The translations under genes and the position numbers were made by a program. This document shows positions 1 through 10,434 of a DNA stretch of 64,000 bases, piece by piece (the stretch's first letter is position 1; each line of letters begins with the position of its first letter). The DNA comes from Akebia trifoliata (lineage: Eukaryota > Streptophyta > Magnoliopsida > Ranunculales > Lardizabalaceae), in the NCBI GenBank assembly GCA_017979445.1, contig CM030705.1, forward strand, positions 17,749,040-17,813,039, read 5' to 3'. The notes under the pieces are model-generated. The model ran no database searches and was not told where the DNA came from. It was given only the letters and a program-made list of their open reading frames with translations.

Positions 1-486
1 GATTGAGTTATCAAAGATGTTAAGAACTAGATTTTAGCTTAATAATTTTCTCTAGGTGGATCACTTTCCAATGGTATTTCCATCCATAATTTTAGCTTTG
101 TTTTCAATTCTATTAGTTTAATTTTTCAAAAACTTTTATTTTCTTTTAGTTACTTCAAAAACACAAAAATAAATTTATTTGTTGGCTTAAATTAATTTTA
201 CAACCCTAGCTTGATTTTATCCCCTTTGTATTGGGTTCAATCTCTTACTTGCACCACAAGTCAAGGAAATTTACATTTATATGAAGTTCTATGGGAAGGA
301 AAATTATAGTTTCATTAAAGTATTCGTCCCCTAGTTGGAATCGTAGGTCTAGTCGGTTGGCGTAAATACCAACACCAACCACATAGTTAGGAATGACATT
401 GGAATCTGAACTTGCAAAGATCCGAAAGATCATGGCAATCTTTGCTACCGACATAAACTATATCAAAGGAAAAATTGAAGTGTTAG
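1..486 (+). pseudogene. Left piece of an old Ty3/gypsy gag region
   Basis: Degenerate coding sequence, best seen at about 390-486 in one forward frame, where a charged gag-like stretch (residues such as LESELAKIRKIMAIFATD) runs into the insertion point. The same frame resumes after the 18.6 kb element at 19059, so this piece and 19059-20151 were one sequence before the insertion. Bases 482-486 (GTTAG) are the left target-site duplication. Positions 1-240 are AT-rich with no recognisable coding. The assignment to gag rests on the joined context and is an inference. Confidence 0.5.
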
Positions 487-1434
487 TGTAGACACCCAAA
501 TTTGATCGGGCCCTCGATGCAAAATGCCCCAAAAATCGTAAAAATTGGAATGGGCTCCGAGGCCCAAACCTATAAAAATCCAATGAATTTTGTAATTCAT
601 TTTTCAATAAATGGCCCAAGGCTTCTTACGTAGCCCACGGACCAAAAACTAGTCCACTCAACTCAATCCCCAAACCCATTTTTATTTAACCAAACCCAAG
701 CCCAATCTAACATAAGCCCAAACCATTCAACCTAAACCCAATCCAACTTAAACCTAATCCAACCTAAGCCCAACTCATAACCAAAGCCCAATCCACTATC
801 CAAATCCAATCCAACCCATCATCATCACATCAAACCAATCACCAAGAGATGACACATGTCATCATCCCCTTCCACCTCCCTCATCTAACCAACCAACCAA
901 CCAACTCCATTACTTCCCTCCAAAAATTAATTCAACCCATAACCCTACCCTAACCTATCCTACCCATTCTCTCAAATCAAACACTCATAACCTATCACCC
1001 TCCCCTAATCTACCCCCATCATTTCCTACAAAACCCATCTCTACAATCTACACCTACACCTATCATCTCAAATCAAACACTCATCCTTTCATATCAACTC
1101 ATCTCAACCCTTCATTTCCACCCACTTTGACACATGTCATCATCTCCCTCACCCTCCCAAAATATCATCAACCACCTCATTAAATCATCCATTCTCTTAA
1201 ACCAAACACCATTTAATCACAACTACTACCTTAAACTCACCTCACCAAACACTCAACCCAAATGGGTTGGGTTGGATCCAAACCATTTGGGTCAAAACTC
1301 ACCCATTTAACCTTCTTACACAAATACCCCTCAAATCCCATCAATTTACACATACCCTTCTCTTAAACCCCATACCATTCTACCACTTCCCAATCTTTCA
1401 CCCAACTCTACCCCTAAAATAACCCCACAATCTC

Positions 1435-1442
1435 TATAAAAA
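1435..1442 (+). promoter_or_regulatory. LTR TATA box
   Basis: TATAAAAA followed by a pyrimidine/CA-rich start region. The equivalent box in the 3' LTR is at 18397-18403 and lacks one A. Boxes of the same type lie in the two solo LTRs at 21124-21131 and 26637-26644 (TATAAATA). Position within the LTR fits the U3/R border; the actual start site is not known. Confidence 0.6.
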
Positions 1443-1857
1443 CCCCATCACTCTCAACTCTCAATCCCTAATGAAAACTTGATAAGAAAATCCTCCACAA
1501 TCAAAACTCTCTACTCTACTCTCAACACCTCACCCTCAACTCAACTCACTCTCCTACAACTTCAAGCAAGTCCAAGCCAACTCAAAGGAAGGTCAAAGGA
1601 AGTCAAGGAATGGTCAAGGTGGGTTCAACAAAAGGAACACCCCCTCTACATCCCCTCTTCTACTTCCCCTTTTCCCACACTTTGCACACACCACAATGAT
1701 TTGAGTCCTTCAAGGGCCCCTTTTTCAATAAGGGTGCCCTCAATGGACTAAATCTATATCAAAGCCCCTCACACTTGAGGGCACACCTCAAACCATTTTT
1801 GATTTTATTTTCTTTATTTTAAAAATGACCGGATCCGAGGTTACCACCTATGGTGGG

Positions 1858-1890
1858 TGGAGTAGGATGCCTAACACCTTCCCTACTCCA
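1858..1890 (+). other. LTR hairpin with conserved TGCCTAACACCTT loop
   Basis: Arms TGGAGTAGG (1858-1866) and CCTACTCCA (1882-1890) pair over nine bases around the loop ATGCCTAACACCTTC. The copy in the 3' LTR is at 18819-18851. Other LTRs in the window keep the loop but have different, still complementary stems (21545-21575, 27292-27324, 61885-61919 on the minus strand). Role unknown. Confidence 0.6.
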
Positions 1891-1996
1891 TAAATGGACC
1901 CCCTTACCTTGAATCAAAGGTTGGACCACGTGCATTATCCTACGAGAGTCATCACATCAAAAATGACTTAATTTTCAAAAAACGAGACATCGGGTG

Positions 1997-2037
1997 ACCA
2001 TTCACACCCAATTCCATACTTGAATGGTGGCGACTCC
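1997..2037 (+). other. U5 hairpin followed by a PBS-like box
   Basis: Arms ACCATTCA (1997-2004) and TGAATGGT (2021-2028) form an 8-bp stem with a 16-base loop. The box TGGCGACTCC starts on the last base of the stem and is the same string that begins the true PBS at 2096. The 3' LTR copy is at 18958-18998. Equivalent structures occur in the other Tat-type LTRs of the window. Confidence 0.6.
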
Positions 2038-2095
2038 AAAACACCCCAAAGTGGAGGGAGATTTGAAGAACACTCAAAACCCCGTGTCCACAGCT

Positions 2096-2114
2096 TGGCG
2101 ACTCCACTGGGGAG
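2096..2114 (+). other. Primer binding site (PBS)
   Basis: TGGCGACTCCACTGGGGAG lies three bases after the 5' LTR and begins with the TGG expected from pairing with a tRNA CCA end. A tRNA-Arg primer is the precedent for Ogre/Tat elements; the tRNA match was not checked here. Confidence 0.75.
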
Positions 2115-2940
2115 TACACACTAGTGGGTCCAACCCTCTTCCTTGATTCGGTTATTTCAAAAAAAAAAAAAATTGATGTTTGTTTTCCTTTTGTTTGTTT
2201 TCTTTTGATTTATCTACTAACGTTTGCCTTGTTTCTTTCTTTCCTTTTTATTTTTTTTACAAGTTTCATATGGGAATGTTTGTAATATTTATTTACATGT
2301 ACATTTTGCTTTATTTTTATTTTTGGACAAGGGATGTAAGGATGGATACGATTCAAAGAATGCACGTACATGCACTTGCGATTCACACCCTTATGCATAA
2401 GCCACCCCCCTCCTCTTTAAATTTCTAACCCCGGATGCCGGTACTCTCAAGCCCCCGAGATCGCTATTTTGGGTGGCTGGGAGGAGAACATCCACCCCAT
2501 TCACCAACCTAAGATGTGTGCACTTTTGTGTCCATCAAGGTTTGAAGAATGGGTAGCCGAAAAACCACCCACAAACCGCATGCATCGAAGCGTAATTAAT
2601 AGACAAAGGACACTAAGGCTTACAAAACTAATTCCGTATCCATCCCATGTTCATATGTAATGTATATTTTTTTTTTTTAAGCCCACGAAGGCAAGTTGTA
2701 TAGATTTTAGGATTTTCTACTTTGTTCTCGTTCATATGTCCCCCTAGGTAAAAGGGGGAAATCTGTTTTTTTTTTTATGCTATCATGTGCATCATCAAAA
2801 AAAAAAAAAAAAAAAAAAGTGACATTTTTTGTGGCCCAAGCCAAAAAACAGAGGCTATGTGCCTCAAAATCCAGAAAAACATGGCCAAAATGGGATGAGG
2901 ATAAAAAACAGAGCAAGATTGGAAGGCCAGAAAAGGTTCT
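2115..2940 (+). other. Non-coding leader of the Tat-like element, first part
   Basis: About 830 bp between PBS and the first array. Pyrimidine-rich at 2175-2290, then mixed sequence, then A tracts near 2790-2818. No domain is recognisable in any frame. Some Ogre elements carry an extra ORF before gag; none is visible here. Confidence 0.6.
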
Positions 2941-3121
2941 GGTCCGTGCTTGAAGCACGGACTCAAGAAATTTTGTCAAGTCCGTGCTTAGAACACGGAC
3001 TGGGCAAATGTTCTTAGGTCCGTACATGAAGCACGGACCAGTGGAAATTTTTTATGTTCTGGTCCGTACTTGAAGCACGGACCAGCCAAAAAGTGTTAGG
3101 TCCGTGCATGAAGAACGGACC

Positions 3122-3155
<34 letters not shown>

Positions 3156-3222
3156 ATTCTGGTCCGTACTTGAAGCACGGACCAGCCAAAAAGTCTTAGG
3201 TCCGTACTTGAAAAACGGACCC
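2941..3222 (+). repeat. Leader array 1: seven palindromic GGTCCGTGCTT units
   Basis: Seven copies at about 2941, 2979, 3017, 3061, 3099, 3161 and 3199. Each has an arm like GGTCCGTGCTT, one central base, and the reverse complement AAGCACGGACC, giving stems up to 11 bp. Spacers of 15-40 bp include long A tracts. Most copies have one mismatch in the stem. Confidence 0.85.
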
Positions 3223-3483
3223 AAAAAAAAAAAAAAAAAAAAAAATTTTTTTTTTTTTTTTTTTACTAATTTCGTTCCTTACGTCAGTCTTAACAACTTT
3301 TCTTCTTGAAGTTTTTTTTAGTTTTGAGTTTTAAAGCTTGAAAATGATCAAATGATTAACTTTACTAGAAAACTCAGGGCCTACCACTTGTAATCGATCT
3401 CGCTCCAAACGAATTTTGCCCAACGCGGCTCACTATCAATCTCGATCATAATCAAACTTGTCCTTCATCGAGTATCCATAGCA
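3223..3483 (+). other. Leader spacer between arrays 1 and 2
   Basis: Poly-A/poly-T stretch (3222-3264) followed by about 220 bp of unique sequence. No coding or structural signal seen. Confidence 0.5.
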
Positions 3484-4100
3484 AACTGGGTCCACGACCC
3501 AGATCCAATCAAATTGGGTCTACGACCCAGATCCACATCAAACTGGGTCCACGACCCAGATCCGCATCAAACTGGGTCCACGACCCAGATCCAATCAAAT
3601 TGGGTCTACGACCCAGATCCATATCAAACTGGGTCCACGACCCAGATCCGCATCAAACTGGGTCCACGACCCAGATCCAATCAAACTGGGTCCACGACCC
3701 AGATCCAATCAACTGGGTCCACGACCCAGATCCATGTCAACTGGGTCCACGACCCAGATCCAATCAAACTGGGTCTACGACCCAGATCCATATCAAACTG
3801 GATCCACGACCCAGATCCGCATCAAACTGGGACCACGACCCAGATCCAATCAAACTGGGTCCACGACCCAGATCCATGTCAACTGGGTCCACGACCCAGA
3901 TCCAATCAACTGGGTCCACGACCCAGATCCAATCAAACTGGGCCCACGACCCAGATCCATGTCAACTGGGTCCACGACCCAGATCCAATCAAACTGGGTC
4001 TACGACCTAGATCCACTTCAACTGGATCCACAATCCAGATCCACAACAAATCAAGTCCACGACCCATAGCGAATCAAGTTCATGATCCATCTATGATCTA
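3484..4100 (+). repeat. Leader array 2: about 20 CTGGGTC-CAC-GACCCAG units
   Basis: About 20 good units and two decayed ones, 27-30 bp each. Every unit has CTGGGTC, a CAC or TAC loop, and GACCCAG, a 7-bp stem with a 3-base loop, followed by ATCC and a variable AATCA/CATATCA/ATGTCA spacer. Because unit length varies, the array is open over long distances in all three forward frames (3514-4101, 3600-4010, 3734-4069). The unit at about 4021-4037 has changes in both arms that restore pairing. Confidence 0.9.
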
Positions 4101-4403
4101 ATAAAGATAACAACCAATCAATCGACTCAAACACATTCAACTTTTTCAAAAAAAAAAAAAAAAGATGTTAACAAGCACCAATTGCAGTCCTTGATCAAAG
4201 TCGGTGCCTAGAAAGATCTTACCCTGTTGATACGAGGGGGATAGACTACGTCTATTCAGGGAACAAGGTGATTTAAGAGTGCCATTGTGCGCCGCCTCTT
4301 CCTTGGAGATCCGCCTGGCCGACTATGATTTCAGAGAACTGAATTGGGGGCTGCCAAAAATATAGGTTATTCTAACTCAATTTATCTCAGAAGTTTCTTT
4401 TCA
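4101..4403 (+). other. Leader spacer between arrays 2 and 3
   Basis: About 300 bp with an A tract at 4147-4162 and otherwise unique sequence. No gene or repeat recognised. Confidence 0.5.
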
Positions 4404-6655
4404 AAATGTTTTCCCGACTCCGTGTCGATGCCAGCCCCGTGCTGATGAAATTACCTTAAAAAAAAAAAAAAAAAAAAAAAAATGTCTTCCCGACTCCGTG
4501 TCGATGCCAGCTCTGTGCTGATGAAATTACCTTTTTCAAACCATTTTACCGACTCCGTGTCGATGCCAGCCCCGTGCTGATGAAATTACCTTCTTAAAAA
4601 ATGTCTTTCCGACTCCGCGTCGATGCCAGCTCCGTGCTGATGTAATTTCTTTTCAAAACGTTTTCCCGACTCCGTGTCGATGCCAGTCCCGTGCTGATGA
4701 AATTACCTTTTTCCAAAATGTTTACCGACTCCGTGTCGATGCCAGCCCCGTGCTGAGAAATTACTTCTTAAAAAAGGTCTTTCCGACTCCGCGTCGATGC
4801 CAGCTCCGTGCTGATGTAATTCTTCTTTTCAACGTTTTTCCCGACTCTGTGTCCGATGCCAGTCCCGTGCTGATGAAATATCTTTTTCCAAAATGTTTCC
4901 CGACTCCGTGTCGATGCCAGTCCCGTGCTGATGAAATTACCTTTTTCAAAAACGTTTACCGACTCCGTGTCGATGCCAGCTCCGTGCTGATGTAACTTCT
5001 TTCAAATGTTTTACCGACTCCGTGTCGATGCCAGCTCCGTGCTGATGTAACTTCTTTTCAAAATGTTTTACCGACTCCGTGTCGATGCCAGCTCCGTGCT
5101 GATGTAACTTCTTTTCAAAATGTTTTACCGACTCCGTGTCGATGCCAGCTCCGTGCTGATGTAACTTCTTTTCAAAATGTTTTCCCGACTCCGTGTCGAT
5201 GCCAGCCCCGTGCTGATGAAATTACCTTTAAAGAAAAAAAAAAAAAAAAATGTCTTCCCGACTCCGTGTCGATGCCAGCCCCGTGCTGATGAAATTACCT
5301 TAAAAAAAATGTCTTCCCGACTCCGTGTCGATGCCAGCTCTGTGCTGATGAAATTACCTTTTTCAAACCCATTTTACCGACTCCGTGTCGATGCCAGCCC
5401 CGTGCTGATGAAATTCCGACCCGCGTCGATGCCAGCAAACTGGTGCTGATGTAATTTCTTTTCAAAAGGTTTTCCCGACTCCGTGTCGATGCCAGCCCCG
5501 TGCTGATGAAATTACCTTTTTCCAAAATGTTTCCGCCTCCCGACTCCGGTCGATGCCAGTCCCGTGCTGATGAAATTACCTTTTTCAAAAACGTTTACCG
5601 ACTCCGTGTCGATGCCAGCTCATGCTGATGTAAACTTTCTTTTCAAAATATCTTCCCGACTCCGTGTCGATGCCAGCTCCGTCTGATGAAATTAAATTTT
5701 TCAAAACCGTTTTAAAAACGACTCCGTGTCGATGCCCAGCCCCGTGCTGATGAAATTCCTCTTAAAAAATGTCTTTCCGATTCCGCGTCGATGCCAGCTC
5801 CGTGCTGATGTAATTTCTTTTTTTCAAAACGTTTTCCCGACTCCGGTCGATGCCAGTCCCGTGCTGATGAAACCTTTTTTCCAAATGTTTACCGACTCCG
5901 TGTCGATGCCAGCCCCGTGCTGATGAAATTACCTTCTTAAAAAATGTCTTCCGACTCCGTGTCGATGCCAGCTCCGTGCTGATGTATTTCTTTCAAAACG
6001 TTTTCCCGACTCCGTGTCGATGCCAGTCCCGTGCTGATGAAATTACCTTTTTCAAAATGTTTACCGACTCCGTGTCGATGCCAGCCCCGTGCTGATGAAT
6101 TACCTTTTAAAAAATGTTTTCCGACTCCGTGTCGATGCCAGCTCCGTGCTGATGTAAATTCTTTTCAAAACGTTTTCCCGACTCCGTGTCGATGCCAGTC
6201 CGTGCTGATGAAATTTCTTTTTCAAAATGTTTTACCGACTCCGTGTCGATGCCAGTCCCGTGCTGATGTAATTCTTTTCAAAACGTTTACCGACTCCGTG
6301 TCGATGCCAGCTCCGTGCTGATGTAACTTCTTTTCAAAATTTTTACCGACTCCGTGTCGATGCCAGCTCCGTGCTGATGTAACTTTCTTTCAAAATGTTT
6401 TACCGACTCCGTGTCGATGCCAGCTCCGTGCTGATGTAACTTCTTCTCAAACCGTTTTACCGACTCCGTGTCGATGCCAGCTCCGTGCTGATGTAATTTC
6501 TTTTCAAAACCGTTTTACCGACTCCGTGTCGATGCCAGCTCCGTGCTTGCTGATGTAATTTCTTTTTCAAAACCGTTTTACCGACTCCGTGTCGATGCCA
6601 GCTTCGCGCTGATGTAATTATTTTCTCTCAAAAACAATCCAGCTCCGCGCTGACG
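4404..6655 (+). repeat. Leader array 3: about 38 units of 57-60 bp with twin hairpins
   Basis: About 38 copies of a unit with the core CGAC-TCCGT-GTCG, then ATGC, then CAGC-TCCGT-GCTG, followed by an AT-rich spacer ending in AAAA. Both cores are 4-bp stems closing the same 5-base loop. Frequent variants are loop CCCGT and stem CAGT/GCTG (G-U pair). Spacers alternate between ATGAAATTACC and ATGTAATTTC types. Many units carry 1-2 base deletions. Open frames through the array have no known homologue. Confidence 0.9.
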
Positions 6656-6791
6656 AACCATGTTTTCAAGCTCACCTAACTAAATTTCCATTTTTGAGTA
6701 CCATCCCATAATAATTACCGGACCTAATAAAACATCATGCATTTCTCTTTTTGTAAATAAGATAGTAACACTTGGTCTTCTGTACCCACAG
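6656..6791 (+). other. Leader segment before gag
   Basis: About 135 bp of unique sequence between the last array unit and the gag frame. It ends in CCCACAGGTGGCC, which contains an AG/GTGG acceptor-like context; whether an intron ends here is not known. Confidence 0.35.
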
Positions 6792-8480
6792 GTGGCCAAA
6801 CGAAAAAAGTACAAACATCCTGAGAAGCCTCCATACTTTCTCCGATCATCTTCATCAGCTATGAGTAACTCAGATGAACCACAACCTGCGACAAATGAAC
6901 TGGCCGAAGCCAATGCAATGATAGCAAAGCTGTTAGAAACAACGAAAAGGCAGGAACAAATCTTAGCGGCTGTCTTGAGTAGCACCAATTTTCTGCAAGC
7001 ACAGGCAACTCAGCATCAAGCATCCGGGTCAAACCCCGAACCCCCCGAGCAAATACGACCAGACCAACAAACCACCCCACCTCCTACTGTGCCAATATAT
7101 CAGGGTCCTCCGCTCTATATCCACAGAACCGAACCCACCGCCTCCGGTGATGATCCCAGATGACGAGTGTGACTTTAGGGCTCCTGAAGCTAAGAGTGCT
7201 ACCCGACAGATTGAATCTCTCCAGGAGGAAATGCGGCGGATGAGGGCACAAATACTCTGGGAGGACAAGATTCAGGGACCTATGCTTCTATCCCAACGCA
7301 CAGCTGCCGCCAAGTTTAAATGCCCGGAATTTGAGAAATATAAGGTGTTGGGTGTCCTCTGTCACACCTCAAATTATATTGTGGATCAATGTGCCAGTAT
7401 GGCGAGGATGATAGACTATTGGTGCAACTTTTCAAAGAAGCTTAACAGGACCGGCCCTTAAATGGTTCTCAGGATTGGACCATACCCTCATCAAGAGTTG
7501 GCAGGATTTAGCAGAAATGTTCTGGCACAATTATCGGTTCAATACAGATGTGGGTCTGGATCGGAATGATATGGCTAAGATGACGAGGAAACATAAAGAA
7601 ACAGTGAAAGAATATGCCCAGAGATGGCGGGAGTCCGCTTCACAAGTACGGCCCGCAATGACCGAACAGGAGATGAACACTACGTTTATCTCAACACTGG
7701 GGCATGCCTTTTACACTCATTTGGTTGGACACACACTACAGGCACATTCTCGAATTTAGTTCAAGTGGCAGACCGGGTCGAGGACGGGATCCGAACCGGT
7801 CTAATATTTGACTTTACAGCCTTGAGTGCAGCAGCGGGGACCTCGGCACAAAAGAAATCAGTGCCTTTTGTCAAGAAGAAAGAGGATACCCAAGTCAATA
7901 ATGTACAACCCAGCCAACCTCTCATCATTCAAGCACCAGCTCAGCGGCCACAGGCACCCCAGGCACATTGGGCGCCGGTACCTCGAGCTGCCTGGGCTCC
8001 AGCACCGCAGAATCCCTTCCGAACAGTTCCTCCACAAGCCATGCCAGCACAGCCAGCACAACAGTATGGGCAGAATCAGCAAGCAAGACCGAACCGAGTA
8101 AATAGAGTATTTACCAGGTTACCCATGACACTATCTGAGTTACTGCCAATCTTGCTTAGGGGTGAATATCTCGCAAAACGTCCGCCAAATCCTGAGGCTG
8201 TCAAGGGGCCAGGGTACAACCCCAATTTGTTTGTGAATTTCATATGGGTGCACCGGGGCACTCGACAGACCAATGCTGGCAGCTCAAACATCAGGTACAG
8301 AACTTGATTGACAAGAAGGCTCTTATCCTGGATGGGCCTCCTAACCCACCCCAACAACAGAATATCAATCAAAACCCCCTACCTACTCATAACGGGGAGG
8401 GGAGTGGGCACAGGGTAAATGTCATTTGTGGAGAACACGACTTCAACCCCTCGGATCTGATAGCACCTGTCGGGTCCAAA
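6792..8480 (+). pseudogene. gag: gag of the Tat-like element, frameshifted
   Basis: The nucleocapsid/capsid precursor that would form the virus-like particle. Fragments in order: 6792-7163 (basic and proline-rich N-terminus), about 7170-7345 (heptad-like ESLQEEMRRMRAQI, then FKCPEFEKYK), 7440-7759 with the capsid core seen in this lineage (KWFSGLDHTLIKSWQDL, TVKEYAQRWRESA), 7740-8240 (proline/glutamine-rich linker), and 8225-8330 with a zinc-knuckle-like C-x2-H-x5-H-x4-C pattern and QLKHQVQNLID. Frame changes near 7150, 7350-7460, 7750 and 8230 break it. The capsid N-terminal half is damaged between about 7345 and 7440. The start is uncertain because the first Met follows the leader directly. 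Confidence 0.85.
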
Positions 8481-9540
8481 ATCAGGGTCCATCTAACTCA
8501 AGGATCAGAAGCACCAACAGTCAGCACAGTCAACCATTACACAACCAACTCACCCCAAAATTCACTACCACTCAGATTAGCCGACCTCACCATCCATCCC
8601 ACTCATCAAAATGCTACTACCCAACCTCCTTTAGTCATACCTTACGGATCACCCCATCATCAAAATTCAACCAGGCCTCCCCTTGTTATACCCCACGCAC
8701 CACCATATTCCCGAGGATCAACTCGACCCCCCCTCCATATACCATATACCTCATCTCCACGTCCACCACTCGTCATTCCATATACTCCATCGACTCCTCA
8801 CATAACTTCCCCTACCATCACTACACCCAAATCATCACTACCTCCTCTCATTCTCAATATGAAACCCGATCCACCCCCCATGACCATACATTCACCTAAG
8901 CCATTCCCCTATAGCTCTCTCCAGGCAGTTCCTTGGAGTTATGAGACTACCATCACCACAACCGCCGGGGTCGAAACAATGAAGAAGGCATTGGTGGCCG
9001 ATATCGGTAATATGACAAAGACAGGGAGATGCAAAAAAATACCAACAAAGGGGGTAAGCATCAAGGAAAAGACTGAAGAAACGACACATGGGATAACAGA
9101 GGAGGAAAAAAGGAAGGAAAAAGGAAAGGGCAAGATGAACGAGAATGACCAGAAGAAAGAGGAGGTGAGAGCGGCAGATAAAGAAGCTGAAGCAAAAGTG
9201 ACAGACAAAGAAGCCACTGACTTTATTAAGCTCATCCTCAAGAGAGAGCATAATATAATAGACAGAAGCCACTGACTTTATTAAGCTCATCCTCAAGAGA
9301 GAGCATAATATAATAGACAGAATTAAACAAGCAGCCAGACCAAGTCAGCATCCTAGGACTAATGCAAAAATCGGAAGAACACCAAAATGCATTTTTAAAA
9401 GTCCTAAAAGGATCACATGTTACCTTCGACCACGACACCAGCGCAGTTAGAGCAAACAGTTGGCCAAATCATGGCCCACAATCCTATTATTTTCACTGAA
9501 AGTGAGTTTACGCCTGAGGGGACAGGGCATGTCGAACCAC
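8481..9540 (+). pseudogene. gag-protease linker, proline-rich then charged
   Basis: Continues the 8244-9275 open frame. First half is rich in Pro, Ser, Thr and His with repeated P-P-L-V-I-P-like phrases; second half (about 9080-9275) is rich in Lys and Glu. A 55-bp segment is perfectly duplicated in tandem (9211-9265 and 9266-9320), which shifts the frame. No enzymatic domain recognised. Similar low-complexity linkers are usual in this lineage. Confidence 0.6.
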
Positions 9541-10434
9541 TGAACATTATGGTCATATGCAAGGCATGATGGTTGCCAGGGTGCTGATTGACAATGGCTC
9601 AGCGCTTAATGTGTGGTCCACTTGATGACAATGGCTCAGCGCTTAATGTTTGTCCACTTGAGACCTTCCGAAAGCTGAACGCCGATTGGTCGTATGTGAA
9701 ACCTCGTGGGCGAGGTGAACCTACCAATCACAATAGGACCCTGCACCTTTGAAGTGACATTTGAAGTCATGGAAATACCAACGACCTTCAACTTGTTACT
9801 GGGTAGGCCTTGGATCCATACTGCCGGGGCTGTGCCTTCCTCGTTGCACCACCAAAGAGTCTAATTTATCATGGGGCAAAGGATGGTATCAGTATTGGCA
9901 GAGAACCTTATTCCAGCTGGGAGAGCCCCAGACGTGCCTTTCATTGATATAGAGATGACGAAGGACAAGGCACTCTACCATTCGTATCAATTTGCGGCTG
10001 TCAACCATATCGAGAAAGGAAAGGAGAATGTAAAGGCAAAGCTATCGAGAGCGAACATTATGGTTGGTCGGGTCATGAAAAGGGGAGGTTACCGGCCCAA
10101 GCAAGGGTTAGGACCAGGGGGAAAAGGAAGAGCTACACCAGTCGAAGCAAGCAAATATACTCCTTATTTTGGTCTAGGGTTCAGGCCCACAAAGAAAGAC
10201 ATAGCAGAAATGAAAGAAAAGAAGAAAGAACTTCGACTAGCAAGAAAGCAAAATCGGGAATCGAATGTCTGGAACCCGGGCCGAGTCCCTCACATCAGCG
10301 TAAGCTTCCCGAAATCCCATATCAGACCTGAGGGCTTATCAGAACCACCAACGGCTAAAAGGTCAAAAACGGTAAATCTCAAGCCCGTGCACATTCGCAA
10401 AGACCAATCGTCGAGTCCCAACCATCCTTCGTAG
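9541..10434 (+). pseudogene. pro: Aspartic protease and G-patch-like segment, broken
   Basis: The protease would cleave the polyprotein in the particle. The catalytic motif D-N-G-S-A is at about 9589-9603, followed by 9775-9930 with LLGRPWIH-type residues spread over two frames. The motif region is itself duplicated (9589-9625 and 9626-9661, about 36 bp), and further frame changes follow. Downstream, 9871-10434 is open and contains a glycine-rich segment (GGYRPKQGLGPGGKGR, about 10085-10130) resembling the G-patch found in several plant Tat-type polyproteins, then a basic stretch KEKKKELRLARKQNR. The G-patch is a nucleic-acid-binding module by family; its role here is inferred. Confidence 0.75.

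Larger units (their letters stand above)
487..2092 (+). repeat. 5' LTR of the Tat-like element
   Basis: 1606 bp, TG...CA ends. The first 900 bp are C/A-rich with many short CCCAA-type motifs. A TATA box lies at 1435-1442. Downstream are two hairpin-capable segments (1858-1890 and 1997-2028) and a PBS-like box (2028-2037). A 90-codon open frame at 1479-1751 also occurs in the 3' LTR but resembles no known protein. Confidence 0.97.

Noticed and set aside
1479..1751. 90-codon open frame in the 5' LTR, repeated at 18440-18712
   Set aside because: Identical apart from one residue because the LTRs are identical; no known motif, and absent from the other LTRs.
3514..4101. 195-codon ORF as a protein gene
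   Set aside because: It is the translation of a hairpin array that is equally open in the other two frames.
4404..6655. CRISPR-like appearance of regular repeats and spacers
   Set aside because: Spacers are near copies of each other, units vary in length, there are no cas genes, and the array lies inside a plant retrotransposon.
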